This document shows positions 35,762-47,975 of a stretch of 64,000 nt of DNA, piece by piece. Under the pieces are notes generated by a model. That model did not search any database. It saw only the letters and a list, made by a program, of their open reading frames with translations, and had not been told where the DNA came from. Position numbers and translations under genes: made by a program. Location of the stretch: positions 77,931,912-77,995,911 of the forward strand of contig NC_092793.1 of NCBI RefSeq assembly GCF_918797505.1, read 5' to 3'. Origin of the DNA: Bemisia tabaci (Eukaryota > Arthropoda > Insecta > Hemiptera > Aleyrodidae). How positions within the stretch are numbered: position 1 is the stretch's first letter; each line of letters opens with the position of its first letter.

Positions 35762-35984
35762 CACTGGCAAAAAAGGTCGCTTGAGTCCAGACTCTTAAAA
35801 ACATTGACAAGAAAAAATACGCTCGATTCAATTAGAAGTTTTGCTTGAATCAAAAGAAAATCCGCCTAAATCAAGAGGCTCGGCTCTTTGATTCAAGGAA
35901 GAATCGGATTGAATCAAAAGTATTTTTTCTTGTTAGTGTTATTAAGAGTCTGGACTGTAGATCCAAGCGACTTTTTTTCCGGTG
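35762..35984. mobile_element. CACTGG-ended foldback 3
   Basis: CACTGGCAAAAAAGGTCGCT ... GCGACTTTTTTTCCGGTG with GAGTCCAGACTCTTAAAAAC arms. GG direct repeats flank it. Same interior family as 22789 and 41810. Confidence 0.88.
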
Positions 35985-37138
35985 GGAGTCATTGCCAATT
36001 TTTAGCGGTGAAGTATAGGAGCTGTCTGCAACGTCGCCAACTGAGATACGTAGTTCGGAGTTTGCACCATCGATATATCGATTCTATGTGAGACAGACTG
36101 ACTCGCGTAGAATCGATTGTTTATCATAAGTTTTTTCGGAGAAAATTCAAAGTTGCCAACTTGCAAGAATCGGCACTGCTCTCCTTGAAATCTACCATCC
36201 GGAAATGGCTGAATTCTATTAAATTTAATCTTCAATATTTACGGAAAATTGCAAATTTCATGAAGTGTATACCGATTGAATGTTACCGCTCAGATCGCAG
36301 GTTTTATCAGCTAAACGCTTACGAGCGCTTGAGAAATAAGCCCACATTTTACGGAAACACCATTTTGATGAACAAGGAAGAGGAAACTAAATATAAGAGA
36401 ATAAAATAAAAATCCGATTAAAAATAGTTAAAGAACGAGGGGGTTTCTAGGGAAAGCCTCACGCCCTCCACGGCCCGCTTCGCGGGCTCCCATGAGTTCA
36501 CGAGTGAGTTAATAATCACTTGATGGCTTATGAAACTCTGGTGACTTGAACGCCCGATTAAGCAGAAAGTCGGTCTAACAGGACCGAAGGGTGGCATAGT
36601 GCCGCATCTTATCAAATTTTCACATTACACATTAACATCAGGCAACTCTTAATGTATGTATGAGTTTATAACATTACTAGGGAGGTACACCCCCTGGCCA
36701 CCAGGCAGCCTAACCCCTAGGGATCGCTTCGCGCCCCTCTATCACCATCTTCGCGGGTCCCCATGAGTTAATCTAAATAGCTCGGGCTCATCTAGGGAGT
36801 ATCTTCTATCGATAGTCTGAAACATCATCACCTGATAAATCTTTAGAATGAGTTATGACAAATAATGAACATTTTATTCCTATAAATGGGATAATTTACT
36901 CACAACTTTATATCGTGGTATATAATATAACCTCGGTCATACGCGGGCTTATCCATGAACCTGTCGATATCCGCAAAAGTCATAACTAACAGCTCTACGT
37001 GAGAATAAAACGGACTGTGAATTTAGGGGGTCAAAGAGCTTAAGTATAGTAATGAAATAAACGAGATTTTGTGTAGCGTTTGGATTTGGTGAGTGGGTTG
37101 CAAATCTAGCCCATATGAGTGGAATGTTTCAGAATGCA
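35985..37138. other. Intergenic, repeat fragments
   Basis: 36030-36080 is a short relative of the CGACGTCGCAAACCGAGATA MITE. 36460-36500 and 36745-36780 share TTCGCGGG-TCCCCATGAGTT. No gene seen. Confidence 0.35.
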
Positions 37139-37397
37139 TATCGACGGTGAAACTACCAAACCACGTATCTCGTTTGCGGTGTTTAAAAATCTACGCTCGC
37201 ATTTTATTTTTTTGAAGTAGACCAAATCAATATCATTCCTTGAAATTTTCACAGAATTTTCTCCGCACGAAGAGGAAAAATCAAAGAAATTTTCAAGAGT
37301 GGACGTTAAGTAGTTTTTCATTTAAAAAATAAAGTATGACAGGAAGTCTGCGACGTCGCAAACCGAGATACGTGGTTTGGTAGTTTCACCGTCGATA
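37139..37397. mobile_element. Intact MITE, TCGACGGTGAAACTACC ends, TA flanks
   Basis: TIRs of about 60 bases (CGACGGTGAAACTACCAAAC ... CACGTATCTCG) with TA on both sides, as expected for Tc1/mariner-type insertion. Relatives at 22452, 23757, 43250 and 53565. Confidence 0.8.
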
Positions 37398-39826
37398 TTT
37401 GCTTTCATTCTGATTTAATTAAATATAACGGAATTGTATAACGGAAAAATTTAATTAGATTAATTTTGATCAATAGGGGAGATTATTGAGTATCTCTTTT
37501 CAGTCAAAACTCTGTAACTTCTATACAGATTGATCCAAAAGTCTGGAAACCCCCTCCCCTCCCGTGTTAACTTTTGACAAGGTTGATACGGGATGGGTAT
37601 CTAACGTTAAACAATAACGCTAACGTTTTCCTCGCTGTTTTGATGAGCTACTACGAGAATTCATGATGAAAAACGAGTGAGAAAACTGAATTGTTACATT
37701 CTTTTGCTAATTTGAGTAAACAAACTCCATTTCCGATCACTGGCAGGAGAATTTGGGAAATGATTGGCAGGGATTCGCTTTCAAACTGCATTCTTCACTT
37801 ATTTTCACGAGTAACAGATGAGGTATTCAAGATGCAAGATGGTGATGCGATGAAAGCATTTTAAATTAGTGCATTACTTTCCTCTCGGTCAACTTGGAGC
37901 GATAGGAACATCTTCAACACTTCTCGTCGAATCATCGGACTGATCACTCTGATACTTAGAGATTATCTAATGCTCCTCTCCCAGCATGATGTAACCTAGG
38001 AATGACGCAAGTTTTACTCGTATCAGATCTAATTTTGGTGTACCCCATTTGAAAGTACCTGTTTACGGTCATCCGTCCCTGGGTCCTTCCGCTTGTTTTC
38101 ATGTCTTTTTTCCGTTGATACATCGATTCGAGTCCTGGCAGCATCCTCGCTGACTTTTAATTTGATAGTCTTGGGTTTCGTTGCATAAAAATCTCCAAAC
38201 CTAGGATTAAACGTGTCTGGCTGAACATACGCACAAGCGCTCTAAAAAAAGTATTCCACTTCCTGTCTAACACGGTCGGTGAAACATCGAGTGATCCTGA
38301 ACCAGGGTTGACTAGAGATTGTTTTCGTCTTCCCGCACCCCTCTCTAGTAGACCTATAGCTATTCAAATAAATGACGAGAAGAAAAAACTCATTTCAAAA
38401 ATAAATACATCTCGAACAATGAAATAACCGAGTTAAGGAACCATTTTGCTTCATATTTTTTTTACAAAAAAATGTCACTCTTGATCTTTTATAGGTTCTT
38501 TATCACTTCACTCCAGTAAATTACGTAAAGTTTATGAAATTACATTCATATACTTAAAATTTTAGTACATATGTAAATTTGTAAGTACGGAAGTGGATAC
38601 TTTTCAGATCGAAACTTCATTAGTCCGAATGATAAAATATCATCCACATTTACAGTGGAACTTCAAAAGAGAAACATGATGCCAGAGGAAAAGTAAACAG
38701 AAAGGTGCAACGTTAAAGAGGACTTTTTTTATAATTCACAGCGTCGTTTATCGGTTCAATCAAAGCTTAGGGTGCGGTATAATTGTATGTGTCTTTCGAG
38801 TGGATGACTGTTCTCGCTACCCGGCGTATTTATGGACTATACAATGAAATTGAAGGCGAACCTTAAGTGAATGATATCCGTCAGTAGATTTACGCATGGT
38901 CTATTGGTTCTGTCATAGTTAATGGAGCGAGAAAATGTGAGTTTTACGAATAAATAATTATTCGTGCTCTCCGGTATGTTTATTGCCTATGCAGCAAAAT
39001 TGAAGACGAGTTTCAGGTAGGCGATACCTACCGATAAGTCAACCACATCGTTCATCGGTTAATTTAAGCTCACGCAGCTGTTAAAAAGAGTATTTTACGA
39101 ATCAATGAGGACATTTGAAAGGGCGATTTTGCCCGAGTGGATTTGGTTGACTTTTTAAACTAAATCCTAATAAGGAGCGTTTTTTTTCTCTCAACCCAAT
39201 TCACCAGTCTGTTGAGCTCATCAGCTACCAGTGGTCTGAACCAAATCCAAACTTATTTTCAACCCACCTCCAGGCGTAGGTCGAAAAAAGGATGATAATA
39301 AACGTTTCAATAGAAACCTTGAAAAATAACCCTTTTTTCCCAAAATGACAGTGTTCTCTGCCACGAAAACAACTGAGCAACAACAATCGCGGTGAGATGG
39401 TGGCGATAAAGTTAAGGGTAGAAATTACACATATTTTTTTACATACGTATTATAATTTGTATGATATTTTACATTGCAGAATAAGTCGCGTTTCATCGGC
39501 CAATTAGCGCGCTTTTTTAAACCTAACCCGGGATTTGGCACGTTTTCTTCCGGATTTGGTTGAAATTTAGATACTCGATTCTAATTGGTCCAAATTCCAG
39601 ATACAGATCCATCCTAGATACAACAGTCTATTCAAAAAGTAACCCAATCCATTCGCGAAAATTTGCCTGAAGAAAACGTCCAAATTTATAAACAAATTAA
39701 TTATACATATTGAAATAATCATCACGGCTGAAGAAGTTAACCAAAACCATGACGTAAAATTAACCAAGCGCGCAGCACAATTTTTGGGAGAAATGGAGTG
39801 GATGCTCTGATTTAGAGCTGCATCAC
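37398..39826. other. Intergenic with one repeat pair
   Basis: 38828-39065 holds two diverged units of about 165 bases (CCCGGCGTATTTATGG / TCCGGTATGTTTATTG; AATGAAATTGAAGGCGA / AGCAAAATTGAAGACGA). The rest is AT-rich without support for genes. Confidence 0.4.
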
Positions 39827-39950
39827 AGCTCTGCCGTTCGGAAGAGAGCCGTAAGTGCATATCTGTGGTGACCCTGGTTAGCACATGCTCTGATGTGTCT
39901 CGAGGCTCATCAGACTGCACTTACGGCTCTTTTCCGCAACACGGCAGAGC
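39827..39950. repeat. Inverted repeat CAGCTCTGCCG
   Basis: CAGCTCTGCCGTTCGGAAG ... AGCCGTAAGTGCA pairs with TGCACTTACGGCTCTTTTCC ... CGGCAGAGCTT. Arms are about 35 bases. A half relative is at 32450-32530. Confidence 0.75.
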
Positions 39951-41809
39951 TTGCGACCAGGACAAGCGTCGCGCGTGGTCGGGGCTCAGCTCAACACAAG
40001 CCGCTTTCTGGAAGTGGCAGTATGGTGCGTTGGGACTAGTGAGTGGTGGAGGAGGGCACCAGATATATCTCATTTCTCTTTCTTACCAGTGCGTTTGAAT
40101 CCTCTCTACCTGCGCGACGTTATCCGTTCTTGCCGCTGTGCCTGCGCGACGCGACCTCTTGAACCCGTCGTCTCTGGATGTCGTTCATTCTAAAAAATTA
40201 GTGCATTATTATAGTCCTGCCCTATATTCACGCTCTTTGAGTGCATTTTTTATATTCAATTCTATTCGTATTAAAAATATCTAAGTGAACGGAGTGATAA
40301 CTCTAAAAAAAAGTGTAAATAAACGATTAAAAACCAGGAACGTTGCGATTTTCTGAAGTTTTTAATACTGTATGTAGACGAGTTTTTTACAGCGGGATTT
40401 TACTTTTTCAACCGGATTATTTAAGGCTTCAACGTTAATGTGTCGTTTCAGTGTTATTAGACGTTTCTTGCTCATGGAATAATAAAGACGTCACTAAACC
40501 GGACTGCAAAACTGAGCTCTGTGAGTAATATGAGTATTGAACTTTTATTATTTTTATTAAATCTATATCAGAGGTACGAAAGTTAATGACAATGTTCAAG
40601 TCCCTGCCTTTATTAGTCAAAGGTATATTCGGAATAAAGTTTTTCTGCCTTGTCATAAAACACTTTTTTCCTGAAAACTAAGGATGTTTTGTCAACTGTG
40701 GAAGATGGAGAGAGCATGTGTATTTATTTTCTGGAGATATGCATACATGTTCTCAAAATTAAATGTGTTTTTATGTCTTTAGCGTGGAATATACTTTAGT
40801 AAGTTTTCAAACCAGAAAACTCAAAAAGTCAGAGGAGAGCCCCTACCCATGAATTGAAATTTACCCCCAAATGGATTGTTTTCGTTCAATATTTCCTTGA
40901 CGGACAAACATTTTAGATTTGCTTTTAAAGTTAGCAGTTTGCACCGACGTAGCTTATGTGTGCGTCAATGGATGTGGAGTAAGGAGTAAAAAATAAATGA
41001 AAATAATTAACTCTCCATGCCATCCCAAATGTTATTTTTTACTCCTTATTCCTCCAAAACTGTCCAGAAGGTAGCATCTTTTAGCATATTAAGAATGTTT
41101 GATAAAATATGATTATTTCTGGGGAGATTTTTTAATTTTAGGGGTTCAGTTTCACGGAAGGCGCGGTAAATCACTCAAATTTAGCTTTTACGGGAGGTTT
41201 TGGGAGTGAAATACACGGTTCAGCGGGGTGCGCAAGTCAAATTTGGATTTTTTCGATTTTCCGCACTCATTGATGTATAGGAATTATTTGTTGCAATTCT
41301 TCTGAGCGAAACAGATTTTTTACCGGGCAAGAATGGGAACACGCCACTCCGGTCATATGACGGAAAGGCGTATCTCAATTTGTGCGTGAACCTCGTTTTA
41401 CATATAAATCCGTGGTTTCTGGGGCTCATGCGAAAATCGATATGCACCCTTACGTCAGTGGAGCGACGATATAATTAGTTTTCGATGCAAAGAGGCTGAA
41501 CCATCCCCGCCCATGGGCTCATGCTATTAACGATTCGGAAAATCAATTGAGCTGCAACCCAGCTGCAATGCACCTGAACAATACAGACAGTGAAAAACGA
41601 AATCCCTATCCTGAAAACTCTGTTTCAAAATTTCCACCAGTTTTATTTTTCTACCGAGTTTTGCAGGATATGTCTCTATAAATTTTCCGAAAAAAATCTT
41701 GCTTAAGCGAAAATTTAAAAAAAAAAAAAAATGAAAACGAAAACGAAAACGAAAAACAAGGGACTTCTCGCAACCGGATGATCAAACATCCACCATATCG
41801 AACAAACCG
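39951..41809. other. Intergenic, simple repeats
   Basis: The (CGAAAA)n stretch at 41731-41755 and T/A runs near 41660-41730. No gene recognised. Confidence 0.35.
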
Positions 41810-41816
41810 CACTGGA

Positions 41817-41847
<31 letters not shown>

Positions 41848-42061
41848 ACACATCGGATCTAGAGTCCAGACTCTTGAAAACATTGACAAGAAAAAATACT
41901 CTTCATTCAATCGGACTTTTGCTCGAATCAAAACGAAATCCGCTTAAATTAAGAGGCTTGGTTCTTGATTTAAGCTAGATTCTGATTGAATCAAGAGCAC
42001 TTTTTCTTGTCGATGTTTTTAAGAGTCTGGACTCTAGATCCAATGTGTTTTTTTTCCAGTG
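41810..42061. mobile_element. CACTGG-ended foldback 4
   Basis: CACTGG, a long A-run, GAGTCCAGACTCTTGAAAAC ... TCTGGACTCTAGATCCAATG, T-run, CCAGTG. CG direct repeats flank it. Near-palindromic and very close to the 22789 copy. Confidence 0.9.
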
Positions 42062-42566
42062 CGAGGTACATGTTTTAATGGTTTTATCATCGATTTATAT
42101 ACTCTGATAACATAACTCGAAAAGGTTTCGGCATTGTTCCAGCCCGAACGCCAAGTTTTTTAAGCGAAGTAATTATTTCAACTCAGCGACACGATTTTCT
42201 GAAAACTCGATGAAAGAGCTAACGGAGAGCGGAACGGAGCGTGAGGTAGATTAAAAATGGAACCAATGCGTCACACCGTGAAGTAAATAATTATACTCGA
42301 AGGGTTTGGAGGATGAGAAAGAGAAAATCAGTTTAAATGAGGGTCATCTTTTTTTTACCCTCCCGCGATTGACCCACACAGGGACCGGCGCTCCCAATTG
42401 TCTGCGATCGAGCGGCAGTGGCGGCGGTCTTTTAAAGTCACGAAGAAAACGCCGATACAAGTCATAACAAACGAGAAGGGATAGAAACCTTCGATCTCAT
42501 GAATAAGGTCCGAGGATAAGCAGAGGATCAGCGTTTTTCAGGTAAAGCCAGAAAAAAGACGCATAC

Positions 42567-43230
42567 TGCCGTGCTAAGGAAGAACGGCGTATGAACATTC
42601 CAGAGTTGCCAAATTTCCATCAATAATACACTGAAAAAAAATTCCCGGCGTTTTCACCAAGGTCCGTTGGTACCTTTACCATCTCACTTTTTTTTACCAA
42701 TTATTTGTAATTTTACCAAGACAGACTGGTAAGCTTACCTGAAATCAGTATTTTTACTGGTTTTTCAGGGCAAGAATACCACTTTTATTGGTAATCAATT
42801 CCCGATAACTTTGCCATTTTATCTTGATAATTCTACCACGGTCGATAAAAAATATTGGCGTTTTTACCGGGGTCCAGTAAAATTACCGAGAAAGTCGATA
42901 ATTTACCGAGATTTCTCGGTAAAATTACCAATTCCATAAATGGTAATTTTACAAGAAAAAACTGGGATCAAATAGAACCCTGAATTCTTGGTAATTTTAC
43001 CCTTTTCTTAGTAAATACACAGAGATTTTTTTTTCAGTGTATGTTTATTTTCGAGGAAAGTTATGAATATGATTTCTTCAAATTTTCAGGAAATTTAGAG
43101 GAAATAGCAAATAATAATATCTGAAAAATTAGAAAACAAATGTTCATGAGTTTACCAGGAAATTCGTGTTTTATGAATGGAAATTTGGCAACGCCTGAAG
43201 GTTCATACGGCGTTTGTCCTTAGCACGGCA
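42567..43230. mobile_element. TGCCGTGCTAAGG MITE, copy 2, split by an insertion
   Basis: The left end TGCCGTGCTAAGGAAGAACG to CCAAATTTCC and the right end GGAAATTTGGCAACG to TCCTTAGCACGGCA. Its middle is interrupted by the CACTGA element at 42629-43039. Confidence 0.85.
42629..43039 (+). mobile_element. CACTGA-ended element with GGTAAAATTACC words, copy 1
   Basis: CACTGAAAAAAAATTCCCGG ... TTTTTTTTTCAGTG with TA direct repeats. The interior repeats GGTAATTTTACC, CCGAGATTTCTCGG and related short palindromes at least eight times. 411 bases. Its inverted sister is at 56681-57093. Confidence 0.9.
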
Positions 43231-43249
43231 GTAGAGGACTGGGGTGTAT

Positions 43250-43504
43250 TTCAACGCCGCGGTAAAACTCCAAACCACGTATCTTGTTTGCGGTGTTCGA
43301 AAGTCTCCGCTCCTATTCTATTTTTTTGAAGGAAAACAAATCCGTATCATTCCTTAGAGTTTCTTCAGAATTTACTTTGCTTAGAGAAGAAAAACACGGA
43401 AGTTTTGAAAATGGACGCTCGGCGTTTTTCCATTTTAGACGATGACAAAAAGTCTGCAATGCCGCGAACCGAGATACGTGGTTTGGGATTTTTACCTTCG
43501 ATAT
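43250..43504. mobile_element. Diverged CGACGGTGAAACTACC MITE
   Basis: CCAAACCACGTATCTTGTTT ... AACCGAGATACGTGGTTTGG. Same layout as 37139-37397 but with eroded ends. Confidence 0.65.
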
Positions 43505-44639
43505 GTTCCTCTTACGTGGAAGCACCAATCTGCATTCTATACAGTTATTAGCCAAATACTTGGTCATACTATCCCTGACAACCTGTCGGGCTGATAGGGA
43601 TGACCTCTCCATTTGTGTACTTTACTAGCCGTAGATTGCGAATGATCATCAAAACGCCTTTTTTCAAAAACTAGGGGCCTTTGCTTAGTAGCGCAAGTTC
43701 CGCACGAACCACGGTAAAGGTATAAGAAATATGCGGTTTCCGCAAAAAATGTTCTGGCCTGATTTTGATTGAACCTCAGCGAGAACAACCCCAGACCAGA
43801 ATCGCCTGAATATACATATAATATGAATGAATGTAAAGCTGAATTGATATACTATTCTTGCGGAGTGACTTACACTTTTACGGAGCGAAATCAACTCTTA
43901 TTTTGCGCCGAGTGTCGTAAGCTCTCATGGAGCAAATTGCGCTCCAGTTTCAGATCACTGGGTTTTTGGGCGCTGCATGTAATCCGGAGTAAGATATACC
44001 TGCACCAAATTTCACTCCGAGATTTTTAGCAGTGTAGTTGGCGATGAAAAAAATACCCGTGCACACGGAAAATTAAAGAACGCGAAATACGGACAAGAGG
44101 CATTTTGTGTATTTGGGAGTGACTTTCAGACTTTCTTATTGTGTGCTTATCGCATGATTTTTTTGCGGTTTTACCACTAAAAAATCTACTCATTTATCAA
44201 TACCTCTTGTGTTTAACAGGCACATTTGGTGCGTCGAAAAAGAAGCGAAAAGAGCGGAAAAGCTTTAATACGTTCATATTAGAGAAACACTCAGCTATTA
44301 TCTATATGTAGGCGCGTTTTTAAGTTCACCGAAGAAGATGAGCACCGTTGGGATGAATGAACTCGCTTACCGAAATTTCAACTTCTTGAGGAAACTGCAA
44401 CTCCGCTAAAATAATAAATTACAGAAAAACGATTATCGTCTTCCGTGCTTTGACATCAGAAGCATTAAATAAAAGCAGCACAGATTAATCTATTCTTAAT
44501 TTGTTAGGCCCCTCTCCGCCATCTTGTTGTTGAGTTGGTGCGCCATCGGAACGCACTGCCACTAGTTTACTAGAATTTATGAGACAGGTTGAAATCAAAA
44601 AGTGCTCCCTATCGGCTGAGTGCTTAAAAATTATTACAA
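43505..44639. other. Intergenic, no feature recognised
   Basis: Mixed-composition sequence with only short open frames. 43850-44030 has a mildly open frame (43769-44029) without family. Nothing supportable. Confidence 0.35.
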
Positions 44640-44953
44640 CACGGAGAAAAAAACTTTGTGCATGGGACCCGAAGTTGAGGTCATGTGGATCTCTGAAGTT
44701 TTCGGATCACGTATCTAAAAACTTGAGGTCCAGCTGCCGAAGTTCGGGTCAGACATCGAGGTACTTCGGTATGTGCCGGATTACTTCAGATGTGTGACCC
44801 GAACCCTTCGGTATGTATCGAAGTACTTCAGATCAGATGTCTGACCCGAACTTCGGCAGTTGAACCACAAGTTTTTAGATACGTGATCCGAAAACTTCAG
44901 AGATCCATATGACCTCAACTTCGGGTTCCACGCACGAAGTTTTTTTCTCCGTG
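44640..44953. mobile_element. CACGGAGAAAAAAA-ended foldback with TACTTCGGT words
   Basis: CACGGAGAAAAAAACTTTGT ... TTTTTTTCTCCGTG, AA direct repeats. Arms of about 140 bases carry ACCCGAAGTTGAGGTCAT and GATACGTGATCCGAAAACTT. The centre reiterates TACTTCGGTATGT and GACCCGAAC. Confidence 0.88.
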
Positions 44954-45619
44954 AATGTGAGGAGAAACTGGTAAATTGAGGATGAGAAGTGACAAAGACT
45001 TGGAAAGAGCCAAAGCTGGCAACTCGAGTCTGAGGTTGAGAGCGTCAAACCCTGACTGCGCAATTATGAGCATTGCACTCGAGCTTAGCTCACCGCGTGA
45101 AAATCCTGCAAGGAAGATCAATTAGCGTGAAACTATTGTTACATCTTGGTGCGCTGCGTTGAGTTGCGTTGAATCGCGCAGCGGCTTGGCGCACGGTGGA
45201 TCGAGTCAACAGGAGAGGCCGGACAAAATTTGGAAATTTTAAACGCTTATAACGCCGTTTATACAAAACGTTGAGGTTCTAAAAGTGGTTTCGTTGGTTT
45301 TTCGTGAAATTTCCGATAGAATCACCCTTGAAGTTTAAAATTGTGACGAAATAAACATGAAAATTTGCAGTTTTAGTCAAAAATTGCATGTCCAACCTCT
45401 CTGATTGACTCGCTCCACTGTGCGTCGCGTCGGGCTCGGGCTAAAGTCCTTTATCACGACTTGCGAAGCTGCGTGGCTGGGCTGACCGTTCATCCAGCGC
45501 TAACATTACTTGGATAGCATTGAGGAAATTTATCATATCTACATTGGGAGTTTTGAAAAAAATGACTCAAGTGCAATTGTTAAGGATTTCAAAGGTATGT
45601 CAGATAGGTAAGTACACGT

Positions 45620-46150
45620 AATTGGAAACAGGAGTAGGAAAACCGGAGGAGGAAGGAAAAAGAAGAAGAGAGAGATTAAGAGGCGAGAGAAAAACTTTAA
45701 AATGGGAAGAATAAGAGGAAGAGGGAGGAATTTTTATATGGAGAAAGAATAGGACGAGGGGAGTTATTGGAGGAAAGATACGGATAAAAATATGAAAATG
45801 AAAAAAAGGAGATGAATACTTTCTTCCTCTAATTTTTTTCTATTTATTGTCCTTCTTATTCTCTTTTTCCCCACACTTTTTTTCCTCCATATAATTCTCC
45901 TCTTCTTCTTTTTCTTCTTTTCCATTCTTCATCCTCCTTCTCTCTTTATTCTTTTTCTCCCTGCATTCTTCAAATAATTCTTATCACTAACTCTTCTTCT
46001 TTCTCCTCTCTTTCTTTTTCATCTTATCTCCCTTTCTCTTCCTCTTTTTAGGGAGAAGAGGAAGGAAAAGAATATAGGAGGATTGAATAACCGAGAATAA
46101 GTGGAAAAAGAAGTGGAAGAAGAAGAAAAAATAAATGTCTAGGAAGAGAT
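45620..46150. repeat. Strand-asymmetric purine/pyrimidine tract
   Basis: 45640-45820 is almost all G/A, 45830-46050 almost all C/T, and 46050-46140 G/A again. The blocks are loosely complementary. Open frames here are composition artefacts. Confidence 0.8.
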
Positions 46151-46427
46151 TCTTCGACTTATCCTTTGTCTTCCTTTTTCGTAATTTAACACGGGTTCTC
46201 TCCTTTTCTTATTATTCTCCTTATTTCTATTTTTCGTGTACCTATCTACGCATTTCACGAATTTGAATTTTTTTATTTATTTTTTTGTCTCTTTATTCTT
46301 TTTGTCTATTCCATGCATTCATGCATACTACGCTTACAACCGGGCATTTTTTAATTCTCTTTTTTTATACCCATGCGTTAAAGTCTCCACGAATATGTTT
46401 TCTCGAGCATACTCAGCAAGTCGATTG

Positions 46428-46579
46428 CAGTGGCGTGGCGTGATTTGCGATCTATCGATTGATCTGCTTATGGTGAAGGATCGATAAACAGGGTGTTGGC
46501 AAGGAACACCTTAATAGTGATTTTACCATAGCTTCAAATGGGGAAATGTCGATAACCGATCATTCACGCCTTGCTACCG
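46428..46579. mobile_element. hAT-like MITE with exact 8-base target duplication
   Basis: CAGTGGCGTGGCGTGATT at left and (complement) CGGTAGCAAGGCGTGAAT at right, flanked by GTCGATTG on both sides (46420-46427 and 46580-46587). 152 bases with several ATCGAT words inside. Confidence 0.85.
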
Positions 46580-46999
46580 GTCGATTGGGACCTTCTTCTC
46601 CATTTATTTTTTTCGAATGCATCTCATTACTCCTGAGCATCTTCTTCCTTTACCGCTTCCTATTTTTCTTTATATTCTTTTTTATTTTATCCTCATCTCC
46701 TCTGCTACTTCTCAATCTTCCAATTTCGTATATACTTCCTATCCGACTTAAGTCGGGAGTATTGAACGATTGCACTTAGGTCTTTCATCAAAACACTAAT
46801 TGCAGATACCTATGCCCGGTTTGCCGAGTACTATCCACTTGGAGAGGAATTCGCGACTTGGCAAGCGATGAAAGAGCGAAGAGTGCCTCGAACAAAGGGA
46901 AGAGAGGAAAAATAAATGAACTCCCTTTGAAACGTGTGTAAGCGATGAGACATTGTGAGCCGAAGGAATCCCTCCAATCATCGGCATCCATGGCTCATG

Positions 47000-47284
47000 T
47001 TTCAGATGCCCCCGACTACGGGCACTCCGGACGGCGCGGCGGCCGAGACGAGGGAAATGTTCGAGATTCCCACTGCTCCCGCGGTATTAACCTCCATCGG
47101 CTCACAATCAGTCAGTAGCGCCTCGGAAGACGCGAGACATGCGCGCGCGCGCACGCGTCTGTGCGTACGTGGGCGTGTGGCGCGCCCGTCCTCCGCAGAC
47201 GCACGCACCAGATTATTATTGGTGCACACCGGCACCAGATTACTATTTTACAGGGTGCACGCAACTCGTACACTGTCGGGCTAA
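47000..47284 (+). other. GC-rich open frame after an acceptor-like site
   Basis: ATG TTT CAG ATG CCC, reading MPPTTGTPDGAAAETREMFE and on through SIGSQSVSSASEDARH. A GTACGT donor-like site is at 47165. It could be an exon of an unseen gene. The later part is a (GC)n-rich run. No family recognised. Confidence 0.25.
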
Positions 47285-47744
47285 AGAAAACCTCGAGTTA
47301 GGTCAGGATAAACCGTGTCAACATCCGAGCGTTCATAAATTTCTCGAGGGTGTGGATTCGATCGAAAAACAAAGACGTGAATCGATCGATATGAACCGAT
47401 CGACAAATCCACCCTATTCTAATAAGATCATTTTTAAGACGCTCGATGGATGGGGTGAGGAAGGGGAGTAAGACGGTCCAAAGGTCGGATTCCGAAGAGG
47501 GAATCAAAATTCAGAGTAAGGAGAAAGTCATTTAGAATATTGTCTGGCGGTAAATTTTTTCTTGAAACATCGTTTTGTTGTTCAATTGAAATTATTCGCT
47601 CATTAACCGCCAACGGGCGATTTCGACGACTTCGCTGGCCGCGGAGCGGCCTTTGGGGGCTCGCGGCGCCCCGGGGGGTGGGCTGCGGAGCGGCAAGGGG
47701 GCAGATCCCCTAGTTAATAATAATAAAAAAAAAACCGAGTCGAT

Positions 47745-47975
47745 TCGATCGACTGATAAAAACGTGGACCTCATCGACGTGATTCGATCGACACCGATTC
47801 AATCGACAAACGTGAATCGATCGGCAAACCCGTGAATCGATCGACAAACCCCTGAATCGATGGACAAACCCGTGAATCGATCGACAACTCCGCGAATCTA
47901 TCGACAACACCGCGAATCTTTCAAATTTGGTCGATTGAATCGGTGTCGATCGGTCCACGTTTTTATTTTTCGATC
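47745..47975. repeat. GATCGACAAACCC minisatellite between inverted ends
   Basis: About six units of 20-22 bases, GTGAATCGATCGACAAACCC and variants, at 47805-47915. It is flanked by AAAACGTGGAC / GATTCAATCGAC and the complement at 47930-47965. Related words at 47365-47405. Confidence 0.8.

Noticed and set aside
41651..41851. Phe-rich frame suggesting a membrane protein
   Set aside because: Made by T-runs and the (CGAAAA)n repeat.
46236..46779. Hydrophobic frames suggesting membrane segments
   Set aside because: Pyrimidine-rich low-complexity DNA gives Phe/Leu/Ser by composition, and the hAT-like MITE lies between them.
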